DNA of 58,440 nucleotides from Candidatus Rokuibacteriota bacterium (GTDB lineage: Bacteria; Methylomirabilota; Methylomirabilia; Rokubacteriales; CSP1-6), in NCBI GenBank assembly GCA_003220685.1, contig QHTE01000063.1, forward strand, positions 95,198 through 153,637. Direction: 5' to 3'. The translations under genes were made by a program, and so were the position numbers. The notes under the pieces were generated by a model that was not told the DNA's origin, made no database searches, and saw only the letters and a program-made list of their open reading frames with translations. Every line of letters starts with the position of its first letter. Within the stretch, counting starts at the first letter, position 1. Below, in pieces: positions 24,163-33,759 of the stretch.

Positions 24163-25214
24163 ATGAACATTCTCAAGCGTGTGGTCGGGCGCTGGCGGTC
24201 GCGACGGCCGCGCTACGCGCTGGCCCTGGCGGGCGGTGGAGTCATTGGCGGCATGTACGAAGTGGGAGTCATCGCCGCCATCGAGGAGCGGCTCAACGGC
24301 GCGGGCGACTTCGATATTTACGTGGGCTGCAGCGCCGGCTCCGTGGTGGCGAGCCTGCTCGCCAACGGCGTCCGCGCCGCCGAGGTCTATCGCATCATCG
24401 ACCAGGATCTCGAGCACCCGCTGAACTTCAGACGTGGCGCCGTCTACGCCTCGAACTCCTTCCGGCACGCCGCGGGGCGGTTCGGCCGGCTTCTCTGGGC
24501 GGTCGGCAAGAACGCGATGACCGCGGTGCGCGGCTCGGTCCCCGACATGCTGGCCGCAGCCGAGCGCGACCTGCCCGCCGGGTTCTTCTCGCTGGTGGCC
24601 CTCGAGCGCTACATGCGTGAGACCTTCGCGGCCGTCGGGCTCCAGAACTCCTTCACCGCGCTCGAGCGCGTGCTCCTGATCCCGGCGATCGACCTCGACC
24701 GGGCGCAGCGCGTGGTGTTCGGACGCGACGGACTTCGCGACGTTCCGATCAGCGAGGCGGTGGCGGCCTCATCGGCGATTCCCGGGTTCTTCGAGCCGTA
24801 CACCCTGCGCGGGCGCGACTACGTCGACGGCGGGGTCGGCTTCAGCGGCCACGCCGATCTGGCGGCCGACGCGGGCGCCAACGTCGTGATCGTGGTCAAC
24901 CCGCTCGTGCCCAACCCGGACGACGGCGGCGTGCCGCTGCGCAATCGCGGTCTCTACACGATCATGGAGCAGGCCGGGCGCATCTACAGCCAGAACCTGC
25001 TCCAGCTCGGCCTCTCGACCCTCCGGATCAAGCATCCGCGCACCGAGTTCCACCTGATCCAGCCCACGCGCGAGGAGACGCCGCTCTTCGGCCCATCGAT
25101 GGGCTTCGAGGCCAGCCGCGCCGCGCTCCGCTTCGGCTACGAATCGACGAAGGAGTGGCTCACCGAGCAGGGGCTCCCGCTCCTGCGCCGGCTCCAGACG
25201 AGTCCGCAGACCAT

Positions 25215-25218
<4 letters not shown>
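24163..25218 (+). CDS. Patatin-like phospholipase
   Basis: 351 residues. Oxyanion motif LALAGGGVIGGMYEVG, nucleophile elbow GCSAGS (Ser of GxSxG) and the catalytic Asp in DYVDGGVGFSGH form the patatin Ser-Asp dyad. The basic N-terminus lacks a signal peptide, so it acts in the cytoplasm or at the inner membrane face on lipids. Preceded by a sigma-54-type promoter, which suggests activator-dependent expression. The stop shares TTAA with the convergent MFS gene (25215-25218). Confidence 0.93.
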
Positions 25219-26423
<1,205 letters not shown>

Positions 26424-26430
26424 GCGATGG

Positions 26431-27624
26431 CTACTCGACGACTCCCTTCCGTCTGAGGTCCGCGATCTCGGCGGCCGTCATCCCGAGGTCCTTCAGCACG
26501 TCCTCGGTGTGCTCGTTGGGCATCGGCGCGGCGCTCCGGATCGCTCCGGGCGTCTCCGACAGCTTGATGGCGACGCCGATCTGCCGGACGCGCCCCTGGG
26601 TCGGGTGCTCGACGTCCACGATCATGCGGCGGTGGTTGATCTGCGGGTCCGTGACCATCTCGGGGATGTCGTAGACCTTGCCGACGCAGACGTCTGCTTT
26701 TACCAGGAGCTCGTACCACTCGTCGCGGTCGCGCGTCCGGATCAGCGCCTCGATCTCCCGCCGCGCGGCCTCTTCCTCGGCGTTGGCGGCGCGCACGAGC
26801 TGATCGGAGGTCCGCGCGAAGCGCTTGAAGTCGAGCCGCCCGATCGCGTTGCAGAAGTTCTCCCAGAGCCACGGCTCGGTGCACCCGATCGTCAGGAGCT
26901 TGTCGTCGCGCGTCTGGTAGATCGCGTAGTACGGGTACGAGCCGCCGAGGAAGCCCTCGCCGCGGCGCGGAGCGATGCCGTCGCTGAAGAAGAAGCGCAT
27001 GTTCGGGGTGGCCGCCAGCAGCGACACCGTCGTGTCGAGGTACGACACGTCGACGTGCTGGCCACGGCCGGTCCGCTCGCGGGCGTAGAGCGCCAGCACG
27101 ATCCCGAGCGCGCCGTGCAGGCTCGCGCCGGCGTAGTCGGCGACCAGGTTGAGCGGAATCGCCGGCTTTCTGTCTTTCTCGCCGATCAGGTTCAGGACGC
27201 CGGCGAGCGAGAGATAGTTCATGTCGTGGGCCGGGCGGTCGCGGTACGGCCCGTCCTGGCCGAAGCCCGAGAGCGAGCAGTAGACGAGGCGCGGGTTGAG
27301 CGCGCGCAGGGTCTCGTAGTCGGCGCCCAGGCGCTTCATCACGCCCGGCCGGAAGCCCTCGACGATCACGTCGGCCGTCGCGGCGAGCTTGCGGAAGATC
27401 TTCTGACCCTCGGCGGACTTCATGTGCAGGGTCATCGAGCGCTTGTTGCGATTGACGAAGGTGTGGATCGTCCGGCGGACCCACTCCTCGCTCGTGTCGC
27501 GGCCGGGCTCGGGCGTCTCGATCTTGAGAACCTCGGCGCCCATGTCGGCCAGCATCATCGCCGGCAGCTCGGCCGGCGCCACGCGCGCCAGCTCGAGAAT
27601 CCTGATCCCGTCGAGTACGCCCAT
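26431..27624 (-). CDS. CaiB/BaiF family enzyme, alpha-methylacyl-CoA racemase-like
   Basis: 397 residues. General family motifs (LDGIRILELARVAPAELPAM, NPRLVYCSLSGFGQDGPY) are joined by two features of racemases: AHDMNYLSLAGVL with the catalytic-type histidine and PLNLVADYAGASL with the aspartate. That makes epimerisation of a 2-methylacyl-CoA more likely than CoA transfer. AGGAG is 7-8 nt before the ATG. It lies 10 bp after MmgE/PrpD, and 2-methyl-branched acids (methylcitrate-type) would suit both enzymes. Confidence 0.88.
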   Translation of the reverse strand: MGVLDGIRILELARVAPAELPAMMLADMGAEVLKIETPEPGRDTSEEWVRRTIHTFVNRNKRSMTLHMKSAEGQKIFRKLAATADVIVEGFRPGVMKRLGADYETLRALNPRLVYCSLSGFGQDGPYRDRPAHDMNYLSLAGVLNLIGEKDRKPAIPLNLVADYAGASLHGALGIVLALYARERTGRGQHVDVSYLDTTVSLLAATPNMRFFFSDGIAPRRGEGFLGGSYPYYAIYQTRDDKLLTIGCTEPWLWENFCNAIGRLDFKRFARTSDQLVRAANAEEEAARREIEALIRTRDRDEWYELLVKADVCVGKVYDIPEMVTDPQINHRRMIVDVEHPTQGRVRQIGVAIKLSETPGAIRSAAPMPNEHTEDVLKDLGMTAAEIADLRRKGVVE

Positions 27625-27634
27625 TGTGCGGCTC

Positions 27635-28999
27635 CTAGTCTAGATTGCCTTCGAGGCGCGAGGTCAGCGCCCGGATGTCCGGGATGTCCTCGAGGTGGCC
27701 GATCTGCTCGGCCACGCCCTCGGCTTCGTCCGATGACAGAACGGTTCGCGCGCAGGCGAGGAATTTCTCGCGCAGCGCGGCATCGGACAGCGGCGCATCG
27801 GGATGCCCCCGCGCGCCACGCGCCGCGGTCGACAAGGTGCGTCCGTCGCGCAGGCGCACCGTCACGCGGCTCCACGCGTGCTGCTCGGCGCCCTGGGGAA
27901 GCCCCGGGTCGACCACCATCGCGACGCGCTCCATCAGCGCGCGCGTCTCGCGGTTGACGACCTCGCCGTCGGTGAACGAGCCGAAATCGACCCGGCCCTC
28001 GGCGAGCGCGGCGGCGGCGCAATACTGCATCGAGAACTTGCGCTCGAGCGCCGTCGTCGGCCGCGAGTGGGCGAGCACGTCGGGGACCACGCGGTTCACG
28101 CCGACCTGCACGCCGGCGACGTTGCCGGCGCTCAGACGGTGCTCCGTCCTGAGGTCGATCAGGGCGTCGATCGCCGAGTGCGTGAGGGCGCACGAGGGAT
28201 AGGGCTTCACCGCGATCCCCGAGCTCAGCAGATGCCAGGTCCGGCCGAGGCTCTCCAGCGCCTGATCGAGACCGTGCGCCCCGCCGAAGGCCGCGGCGTA
28301 GCCCTGCTTGCCCTCGAGCGCGGTCGCGGACGCCGTCATGCCTTCGCGCGCGAGCTGAGCGGCCAGGAGCCCGTTCCGCGCGGCGTGTCCGGCGTGATAG
28401 GGCTTCGTCATCGAGCCGAAGTTCTCCTTGAGCCCGGAGGCGTGGGAGGCCGCGATGGCGAGCGCGTGGCGCGTCTGGACGAGGTCGAGCCCCATGATGC
28501 GCGCAGCCGCGGCGGCGCAGCCGAGCGTCCCGATAGACGAGGTGGCGTGCCAGCCCCGCGTATAGTGATCCGGGTTCAGCGCGGTGCCGAGGGCCACGTC
28601 GATCTCGAAGCCGATGATGTAGCCGAGCACGAGCGCCCGGCCCGCGGCCATCTCGGCCTCCGCGGCGGCGAGGGCCGTCGACAAGAGCGGCACGCTCGGG
28701 TGCCCGAGCAGCGCGAAGTTCGTGTCGTCGAAATCGTGCGCGTGGCCGGCGGCGCCGTTGGCCAGCGCGGCCCAGCCCGGCGCCGTCTTGAGCGTGGTCC
28801 CCACGACGGTCGCGAGCGGGATACCGCCCTCGGCGCGCACGACCTTCCGCACGATGCCCGCGACGGGCTCGGCGGCTCCGGCGAGCGTGACGCCGAGCGT
28901 GTCGAGCGCGGCGCGCCGAACGCGCGCCACCGCTTCGGGCGGGCATTCCTCGAGCGAGGTCTTGACGACGAACTCGGCGAGCCGGGCCGCGGCACTCAT
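27635..28999 (-). CDS. MmgE/PrpD family protein
   Basis: 454 residues, full length. Signatures: VRRAALDTLGVTLAGA, NGAAGHAHDFDDTNFALLGHPS, GWHATSSIGTLGCAAAAARI, LKENFGSMTKPYHAGHAARNG and KPYPSCALTHSAIDA. Founding members dehydrate 2-methylcitrate, but most homologues are of unknown specificity. I prefer ATG 28999 over the GTG at 29008. First gene of an operon with the racemase-like enzyme and the MFS transporter; diverges from the MBL gene at 29038. Confidence 0.92.
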   Translation of the reverse strand: MSAAARLAEFVVKTSLEECPPEAVARVRRAALDTLGVTLAGAAEPVAGIVRKVVRAEGGIPLATVVGTTLKTAPGWAALANGAAGHAHDFDDTNFALLGHPSVPLLSTALAAAEAEMAAGRALVLGYIIGFEIDVALGTALNPDHYTRGWHATSSIGTLGCAAAAARIMGLDLVQTRHALAIAASHASGLKENFGSMTKPYHAGHAARNGLLAAQLAREGMTASATALEGKQGYAAAFGGAHGLDQALESLGRTWHLLSSGIAVKPYPSCALTHSAIDALIDLRTEHRLSAGNVAGVQVGVNRVVPDVLAHSRPTTALERKFSMQYCAAAALAEGRVDFGSFTDGEVVNRETRALMERVAMVVDPGLPQGAEQHAWSRVTVRLRDGRTLSTAARGARGHPDAPLSDAALREKFLACARTVLSSDEAEGVAEQIGHLEDIPDIRALTSRLEGNLD

Positions 29000-29037
29000 G
29001 GACGGCACGATATCATGACCGCGGGGAGGAGATCTCC

Positions 29038-29769
29038 GTGAAGGTCCGATTCCTCGGATGCGGCGACGCGTTCGGCAGCGGCGGCCGGTTCCAGACCTGC
29101 ATCCATCTCGAAGCGGGCGCGGGCCAGCTCCTCCTCGACTGCGGTGCCTCGTCGCTGATCGCGATGCGCCGCTTCGGCGTCGATCCGCAGGCGATCGACG
29201 CCGTGATCCTCTCCCACCTGCACGGCGACCACTTCGGCGGCGTGCCGTTCCTGATCCTCGACGGCCAGTTCAAGCGCCGGACGCGGCCCCTGCTGGTGGC
29301 CGGTCCGCCTGGAGTGGAGCAGCGGGTGCGCGAGGCCATGGAGGTGTTCTTCCCCGGGTCGACCCGGGTCGAGCGGAGGTTCGAGACCCGCTTCGTCGAG
29401 CTGGCCGATCGCGCGGCCGTCGCGGTCGGGCCGGTGAGCGTGACCGGATTCGAGGTCTCTCACGCCAGCGGCGCTCCACCGTTCGCCCTGCGGGTCGCCG
29501 GCGAGGGCCGAGTCGTCGCCTACTCGGGCGACACCGAATGGACGGAGAGCTTGATCGACGCCGCGCGCGGCGCGGATCTGTTCATCGCCGAAGCGCTCTT
29601 CTACGACAAGCGGGTCAAGTACCACCTCGACCTGGCGACCTTGCTCCAGCACCGCTCGCGGCTCGAATGCCGGCGGCTCGTGCTGACCCACATGGGCGAG
29701 GACATGCTGGCGCGTCTCGACGGTCTCGGGGTCGAGGCCGCGGAGGACGGCAAGCAGCTTCTCGTCTGA
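29038..29769 (+). CDS. MBL-fold metallo-hydrolase
   Basis: 243 residues. Opens VKVRFLGCGDAFGSGGRFQTC with metal motif SHLHGDHFGG and later ligands in SHASG, YSGDTEW and THMGEDM: a small RNase Z-like/phosphodiesterase-like hydrolase of the MBL fold. GTG start with GGAGGAG 6 nt upstream; the promoter -10 may be TATCAT at 29011-29016, giving a leader of about 15 nt. Likely independent of the PAP2 gene, which has its own -10. Confidence 0.88.
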   Translation: MKVRFLGCGDAFGSGGRFQTCIHLEAGAGQLLLDCGASSLIAMRRFGVDPQAIDAVILSHLHGDHFGGVPFLILDGQFKRRTRPLLVAGPPGVEQRVREAMEVFFPGSTRVERRFETRFVELADRAAVAVGPVSVTGFEVSHASGAPPFALRVAGEGRVVAYSGDTEWTESLIDAARGADLFIAEALFYDKRVKYHLDLATLLQHRSRLECRRLVLTHMGEDMLARLDGLGVEAAEDGKQLLV

Positions 29770-29786
29770 TTCGCGGGCCGGGGTGT

Positions 29787-29792
29787 CATAAT
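29787..29792 (+). promoter_or_regulatory. -10 element 9 nt before PAP2 start
   Basis: CATAAT (one mismatch to TATAAT) ends 9 nt before the ATG at 29802. There is no ribosome site in the gap, so a leaderless or near-leaderless mRNA is expected. No convincing -35 is visible. Confidence 0.45.
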
Positions 29793-29801
29793 TCCTGGCG
29801 C

Positions 29802-30410
29802 ATGCAAGCGCTCCGGTGGGCGGTGCTCCTCCTCGCGGTCGTCTCCGCGCTCGCCTTCCTCGTGCTCGCGGTGCTCGCCTTCAACCAGCAGTTTTTCGAC
29901 TTCGATCACGCCGCGCACGATCTGATCCGTTCGGGGCCTTACCCGCAGCTCAGGCCGCTGATGCAGACGCTGAGCCGCATCGGCTCGGGGTACGTCCTGA
30001 TTCCGCTGACCGTCGTCGCGTACGTGCTGCTGAAGCGGCGCGGTCATCGCGCGGCTCGATACATCCCCGCGATGCTCGTCGGAGCGTTCGCGGTCCTGGC
30101 GTTGACCAAGTGGATCGTCGCGCGGCCCCGGCCCAAGCTCTCGCCCTACGGCTTTCCGAGCGCCCACACCTTCGGCGCGTTCGTCTTCTTCGGCGGCGCC
30201 ATCTACGTGCTGTGGACGGTGGAGCTGCGCCCGCTCTGGCGATGGGTGGGGACGGCGGCACTGCTGCTCCTCATGCTGGGGGTCGCGGCGAGCCGGCTGT
30301 ACCTGCGCTCGCACTGGCTCAGCGACGTGCTCGGAGGCGTGACCGGCGGGACCGCGTACCTCCTGATCTTCCTGCTGGCGGTCGACCCGCAGCTTCGTCC
30401 CTCGCGATGA
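29802..30410 (+). CDS. PAP2 family membrane phosphatase
   Basis: 202 residues, about six membrane segments. The three acid-phosphatase motifs are complete: KWIVARPRP (K-x6-R-P), FPSAHTFGA (P-S-G/A-H) and SRLYLRSHWLSD (S-R-x5-H-x3-D). Relatives dephosphorylate undecaprenyl diphosphate, phosphatidate or lipid A at the outer face of the membrane. Start supported by the close -10 rather than by a ribosome site. Followed by a strong hairpin. Confidence 0.93.
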   Translation: MQALRWAVLLLAVVSALAFLVLAVLAFNQQFFDFDHAAHDLIRSGPYPQLRPLMQTLSRIGSGYVLIPLTVVAYVLLKRRGHRAARYIPAMLVGAFAVLALTKWIVARPRPKLSPYGFPSAHTFGAFVFFGGAIYVLWTVELRPLWRWVGTAALLLLMLGVAASRLYLRSHWLSDVLGGVTGGTAYLLIFLLAVDPQLRPSR

Positions 30411-30412
30411 CG

Positions 30413-30442
30413 CGAGCCGGGGGCTCGCAAGCCCCCGGCTCG
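30413..30442. terminator. Bidirectional hairpin between convergent genes
   Basis: A perfect 13-bp inverted repeat (arms 30413-30425 and 30430-30442, loop CGCA) lies between the PAP2 stop (30410) and the stop of the convergent amidohydrolase (30453). It is very GC-rich and has no T tract on either side, so it may work as a Rho-assisted or intrinsic-like terminator for both genes. Confidence 0.6.
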
Positions 30443-30452
30443 GCCCGACCGG

Positions 30453-31664
30453 CTAGCGCCGCGCGGCGATCTTCGCAGCGGCGGCGTCCGCTTTCTTGAA
30501 GTGCTCCGCGGTGAAGCCGTAGAGGTGCGCGCCGCCCGCGAGGATCTGCGCGGCGATCTCGCGCGGCACGTTCTTCAGGAGATTCGTCGATACGTGCGGG
30601 AAGTTCGAGTCGAAGTGGGGATAGTCCGTCGAGACGCACATCCGGTCGGCGCCGATCAGTCCCGCGGTCGGCTCGATCTCGGGCTCGCTCCCCTCGACGG
30701 CCGCCCAGCAGTTGCGCCGGAAGTACTCGCGCGGCGTCAGCGACAGATAGGGCGCGTGCGAGTCGCGATACTGCGGATAGTCCCACTCGATCCGCGAGAG
30801 CAGGCCGGGCACCCAGGAGTTCTGCGCCTCCAGGTAGCCGACCCGGAGCTTGGGATGGAACTCGAACACGCCGCCGATGATCATCGCGATCAGCGCCTGC
30901 TGCATCTCGATCCAGTGGCTGGCGACGTGGCGATAGAACCGGTTCTCGCCGTAGAGGGGGATCATGCGCGAGTAGATCGCGCTCACGCCCTCGTGGAAGC
31001 CCCAGGTCACGTCGAGCTCTTCGTGGACGGAGTAGAGGGGATCCCAGTAGTTGGAGTGCCAGTAGTGGCCGTTCACCAGATTCGGCCGGATGAACGAACC
31101 CACGGCGCCGAGCTCGCGCACGCATCGGATCAGCTCGCGGCAGGCCAGGTGGACGTCGTGCACCGGCAGCATCGCGACCCACTTGAGCTGGTCGGGGCTG
31201 TAGCTGCAGAACTCGTGGATCCAGTTGTTGTAGGCCTGGCAGATGGCCAGCGAGAGCTGCGGATCCATGTTGTCGCGCCCGAGCAGGGCGAGGCCGGCGG
31301 TGGGATAGTTCACCGCGATGTCGACGCCCTCCATCTCCATGCCCATCACCTGGGCGACCGCGTCGTAGTCGCGCGCGACGGCGAAGTCGAGCCGGCCGGT
31401 GTCGAAGAGCCGCGAGCCCGACAGAGGCTGCGTGCTCTGGGGCCCGCTGTTGCGGACGCGCTTTCGGTACTGCTGCAGGTCCATGTCGGACGTCGGCAGG
31501 CCGTCGATGGTGGTGAGGCCGGCCGCGCCGCGCTTGGGCCGGCCGTCGGCGCCGACCGGCACGCTGATCCGGTCCTTGAACCTCGGATCCAGATAGCGGT
31601 CGAAGAGATCCGGCGGCTCCATGATGTGCATGTCGCTGTCCACGAACCTGAGCCCGTCCTTCAT
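30453..31664 (-). CDS. Amidohydrolase-2 family protein
   Basis: 403 residues, no signal peptide. Begins KDGLRFVDSDMHIMEPPDLF with the metal-binding DMH variant of the HxH motif, and later FHEG, SHWIE and CVSTDYPHFDSN, the last holding the acidic ligand. This matches ACMSD-like hydrolases/decarboxylases in the amidohydrolase-2 family, common next to CoA and aromatic pathways. Start: ATG 31664 with AGGAG 6 nt upstream (a GTG one codon earlier is possible). Substrate unknown. Confidence 0.9.
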   Translation of the reverse strand: MKDGLRFVDSDMHIMEPPDLFDRYLDPRFKDRISVPVGADGRPKRGAAGLTTIDGLPTSDMDLQQYRKRVRNSGPQSTQPLSGSRLFDTGRLDFAVARDYDAVAQVMGMEMEGVDIAVNYPTAGLALLGRDNMDPQLSLAICQAYNNWIHEFCSYSPDQLKWVAMLPVHDVHLACRELIRCVRELGAVGSFIRPNLVNGHYWHSNYWDPLYSVHEELDVTWGFHEGVSAIYSRMIPLYGENRFYRHVASHWIEMQQALIAMIIGGVFEFHPKLRVGYLEAQNSWVPGLLSRIEWDYPQYRDSHAPYLSLTPREYFRRNCWAAVEGSEPEIEPTAGLIGADRMCVSTDYPHFDSNFPHVSTNLLKNVPREIAAQILAGGAHLYGFTAEHFKKADAAAAKIAARR

Positions 31665-31745
31665 CACACTCTCCTGTTTATAAGCTCGCCTCGGCCGGCG
31701 GGGCCCCAGCCCCGCGACGTCCTGCGGCTCGCACGACCATTGCGC

Positions 31746-32501
31746 TCAGCGGTAAGCGTCCGGCGCCTGTTTCACGGTCTCCCAGAAGATCGGGTCGTGA
31801 CCCGGAAAGATCCGACCGCGCACGAGCCGCACGATCGTCTTGAGCTTCCTGAGGGAGTGCAGCGCCAGGGTCGGATTCCAGACGACGCCGGGCACGCGCT
31901 CCTTGTCGGCGTGCTCGTGCCAGTAGCAGGCGTCGCCGGTGAGTATGACCGGCCCCGTCTCGGGCAGCTCGACCAGCAGCGACTGGTGGCCCGGCGTGTG
32001 CCCGTCGGATCTCAGAATCGTCACGCCGGGCAGGAGCTCGGTGTCGCCGTCGAGCAACCGCCAGCGATAGCCCGGCAGGTCGAAGTTCTTGCGGTAGTAG
32101 AACGACTCGAAGAACGCGGCCGGGTAGTGAGCGTACGCGTACTCGTCCTTCTGGACGATCAGCTCGGACTTGGGGAAGAGCGCCGCGCCGCCGGCGTGGT
32201 CGTAGTGGAGGTGAGACAGCACCACCAGGTCCACGTTGTCGGGCTCGAGGCCGACCAGGTCGAGTCGGTGCACGAGCAAGTCCTCTTCCGTGAAGCGAGC
32301 CAGCGGATCGTTGCGCACGAGGCCCGGCACCGCGCGCGGCGAGAGCCCGGTGTCGAAGAGGATCATGGCGTCGGAGGTCCGCACGAGCCAGCACGCGATC
32401 GGGATCTGAACGCGATCGCCCGAGAACTCGCCGTAGAAGAGCCCGGACCGCTCGAATCCGATGAAGCCATTCTGCAGCGCGTAGAGCCCCAGCACCGCCA
32501 T
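31746..32501 (-). CDS. N-acyl homoserine lactonase-like MBL protein
   Basis: 251 residues from ATG 32501. Metal motif SHLHYDHAGG, then SDGHTPGHQSLLVE, LTGDACYWHE and a C-terminal FPGHDP, the arrangement of AiiA/AttM-type lactonases. Similar proteins also act on other lactones, so quorum quenching is not certain. Two earlier in-frame ATGs (32513, 32510) exist, but TATGAT at 32514-32509 reads as a -10 only 7 nt before ATG 32501, which also begins at the family N-terminus (AVLGLYALQNG). Diverges from acyl-CoA dehydrogenase. Confidence 0.85.
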   Translation of the reverse strand: MAVLGLYALQNGFIGFERSGLFYGEFSGDRVQIPIACWLVRTSDAMILFDTGLSPRAVPGLVRNDPLARFTEEDLLVHRLDLVGLEPDNVDLVVLSHLHYDHAGGAALFPKSELIVQKDEYAYAHYPAAFFESFYYRKNFDLPGYRWRLLDGDTELLPGVTILRSDGHTPGHQSLLVELPETGPVILTGDACYWHEHADKERVPGVVWNPTLALHSLRKLKTIVRLVRGRIFPGHDPIFWETVKQAPDAYR

Positions 32502-32508
32502 TCCGCGC

Positions 32509-32514
32509 ATCATA
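32509..32514 (-). promoter_or_regulatory. -10 element 7 nt before the lactonase start
   Basis: Minus-strand TATGAT (32514-32509), one mismatch to consensus, 7 nt before ATG 32501. If used, the mRNA starts at the start codon, which would decide among the three candidate ATGs. Confidence 0.4.
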
Positions 32515-32522
32515 GCACCGCC

Positions 32523-32551
32523 CTGACCGCCGGCCGGGGTTAGGCTACAAT
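32523..32551 (+). promoter_or_regulatory. Promoter of the acyl-CoA dehydrogenase gene, leaderless spacing
   Basis: -35 CTGACC (32523-32528), 17-nt spacer, -10 TACAAT (32546-32551). Only 7 nt separate the -10 from the ATG at 32559 and no ribosome site is present, so transcription should start at or next to the A of the start codon. The best-formed of the leaderless-type promoters in the window. Confidence 0.6.
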
Positions 32552-32558
32552 CCGCGGC

Positions 32559-33722
32559 ATGGACTTCCAGCTGACCGAGCAGCAAGAGCTGATCCGGAAA
32601 GAAGTTGCCGCGCTCGCGCGCTCGTTCTCGCTCGATTACTGGCTCGAGAAGGACCGCAAGGCGGAGTATCCGACGGACTTCATCCGCGCCTTCGCCCAGG
32701 CGGGCTGGCTCGGCATGATCATCCCGGAGGCGTACGGCGGCTCGGGCCTGGGCGTGACCGAAGCCGCGCTGATGCTCCACGAGATCTGCGCCGCCGGCGC
32801 CGGGACCACGGGCGCTTCGCCGATCCACTTCTACATGTTTCCGCCGATGCCGGTGATCAAGCACGGGTCGGAAGAGCTCAAGCGGCGCTATCTTCCACAA
32901 ATTTCCACCGGGGAGATCGTCATGTCGTTCGGCGTGACCGAGCCGAACGCGGGCACCGATACGTCGCGCATCCACACGCGGGCGGAGCGCCACGGCGACC
33001 GGTTCGTGGTGAACGGCCGCAAGGTCTGGAACACCAACGCCCAGCACGCGACGCACATGCTGCTCCTGGCGCGCACGTCGCCGCGCGAGGCGGCGGCGCC
33101 GTTTTCCGGAATGACGCTCTTCTTCACACCGTTCGACCGCGCGAAGATCACGGTGCGCGAGATCGAGAAGCTCGGCCGGGCCGCGGTGGACTCCAACGAG
33201 ATCTTCATCGACGGGCTCGAGGTCCCGGCGACGGACGTCGTGGGCGAGGTGGGCCGCGGCTTCTACCACCTCCTGGACTCGCTGAACCCGGAGCGCGTCT
33301 TCACCGGGATCGAGGCGGTCGGGATCGGCCGTGCGGCCCTCGAACGCGGCGTGCAGTACGCGAAGGAGCGCGTCGTGTTCGACCGGCCGATCGGCCAGAA
33401 CCAGGCGATCGCGCACCCGCTGGCGATGGCCTGGGCGAAGCTCGAGTCGGCCGAGCTGATGTGCCTGAAGGCGGCGTGGCTCTTCGACAACGGCCGGCCA
33501 TGCGGCGCCGAGTCGAACACCGCCAAGCTGATGGCCGCCGAGGCGGGCTTCGAGGCCTGCGACGTCGCGCTGCAGACCCACGGCGGCTACGGCTACGCGA
33601 AGGAATTCTACGTCGAGCGGCTCTGGCGCGAGGTGCGGCTCTACAAGATCGCGCCGGTCTCGCAGCAGATGGTTCTCAACTACCTGTCCGAGCACGTGCT
33701 GGGCCTGCCCAAGAGCTACTGA
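32559..33722 (+). CDS. Acyl-CoA dehydrogenase family protein
   Basis: 387 residues, full-length family fold: MDFQLTEQQELIRKEVAALA, VMSFGVTEPNAGTDTSR (FAD/substrate loop), and QTHGGYGYAKEFYVERLWRE near the C-terminus. The usual IYEGT segment that carries the catalytic glutamate of many family members reads YKIAPVSQQ here, so either the base sits elsewhere or the reaction differs from simple alpha,beta-dehydrogenation. Followed after 37 bp by livK, suggesting that an imported acid is activated and oxidised. Confidence 0.92.
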   Translation: MDFQLTEQQELIRKEVAALARSFSLDYWLEKDRKAEYPTDFIRAFAQAGWLGMIIPEAYGGSGLGVTEAALMLHEICAAGAGTTGASPIHFYMFPPMPVIKHGSEELKRRYLPQISTGEIVMSFGVTEPNAGTDTSRIHTRAERHGDRFVVNGRKVWNTNAQHATHMLLLARTSPREAAAPFSGMTLFFTPFDRAKITVREIEKLGRAAVDSNEIFIDGLEVPATDVVGEVGRGFYHLLDSLNPERVFTGIEAVGIGRAALERGVQYAKERVVFDRPIGQNQAIAHPLAMAWAKLESAELMCLKAAWLFDNGRPCGAESNTAKLMAAEAGFEACDVALQTHGGYGYAKEFYVERLWREVRLYKIAPVSQQMVLNYLSEHVLGLPKSY

Positions 33723-33759
33723 GCCCCAAGGCGCTACTGAGTCGAAGAGGAGGCGCGAG

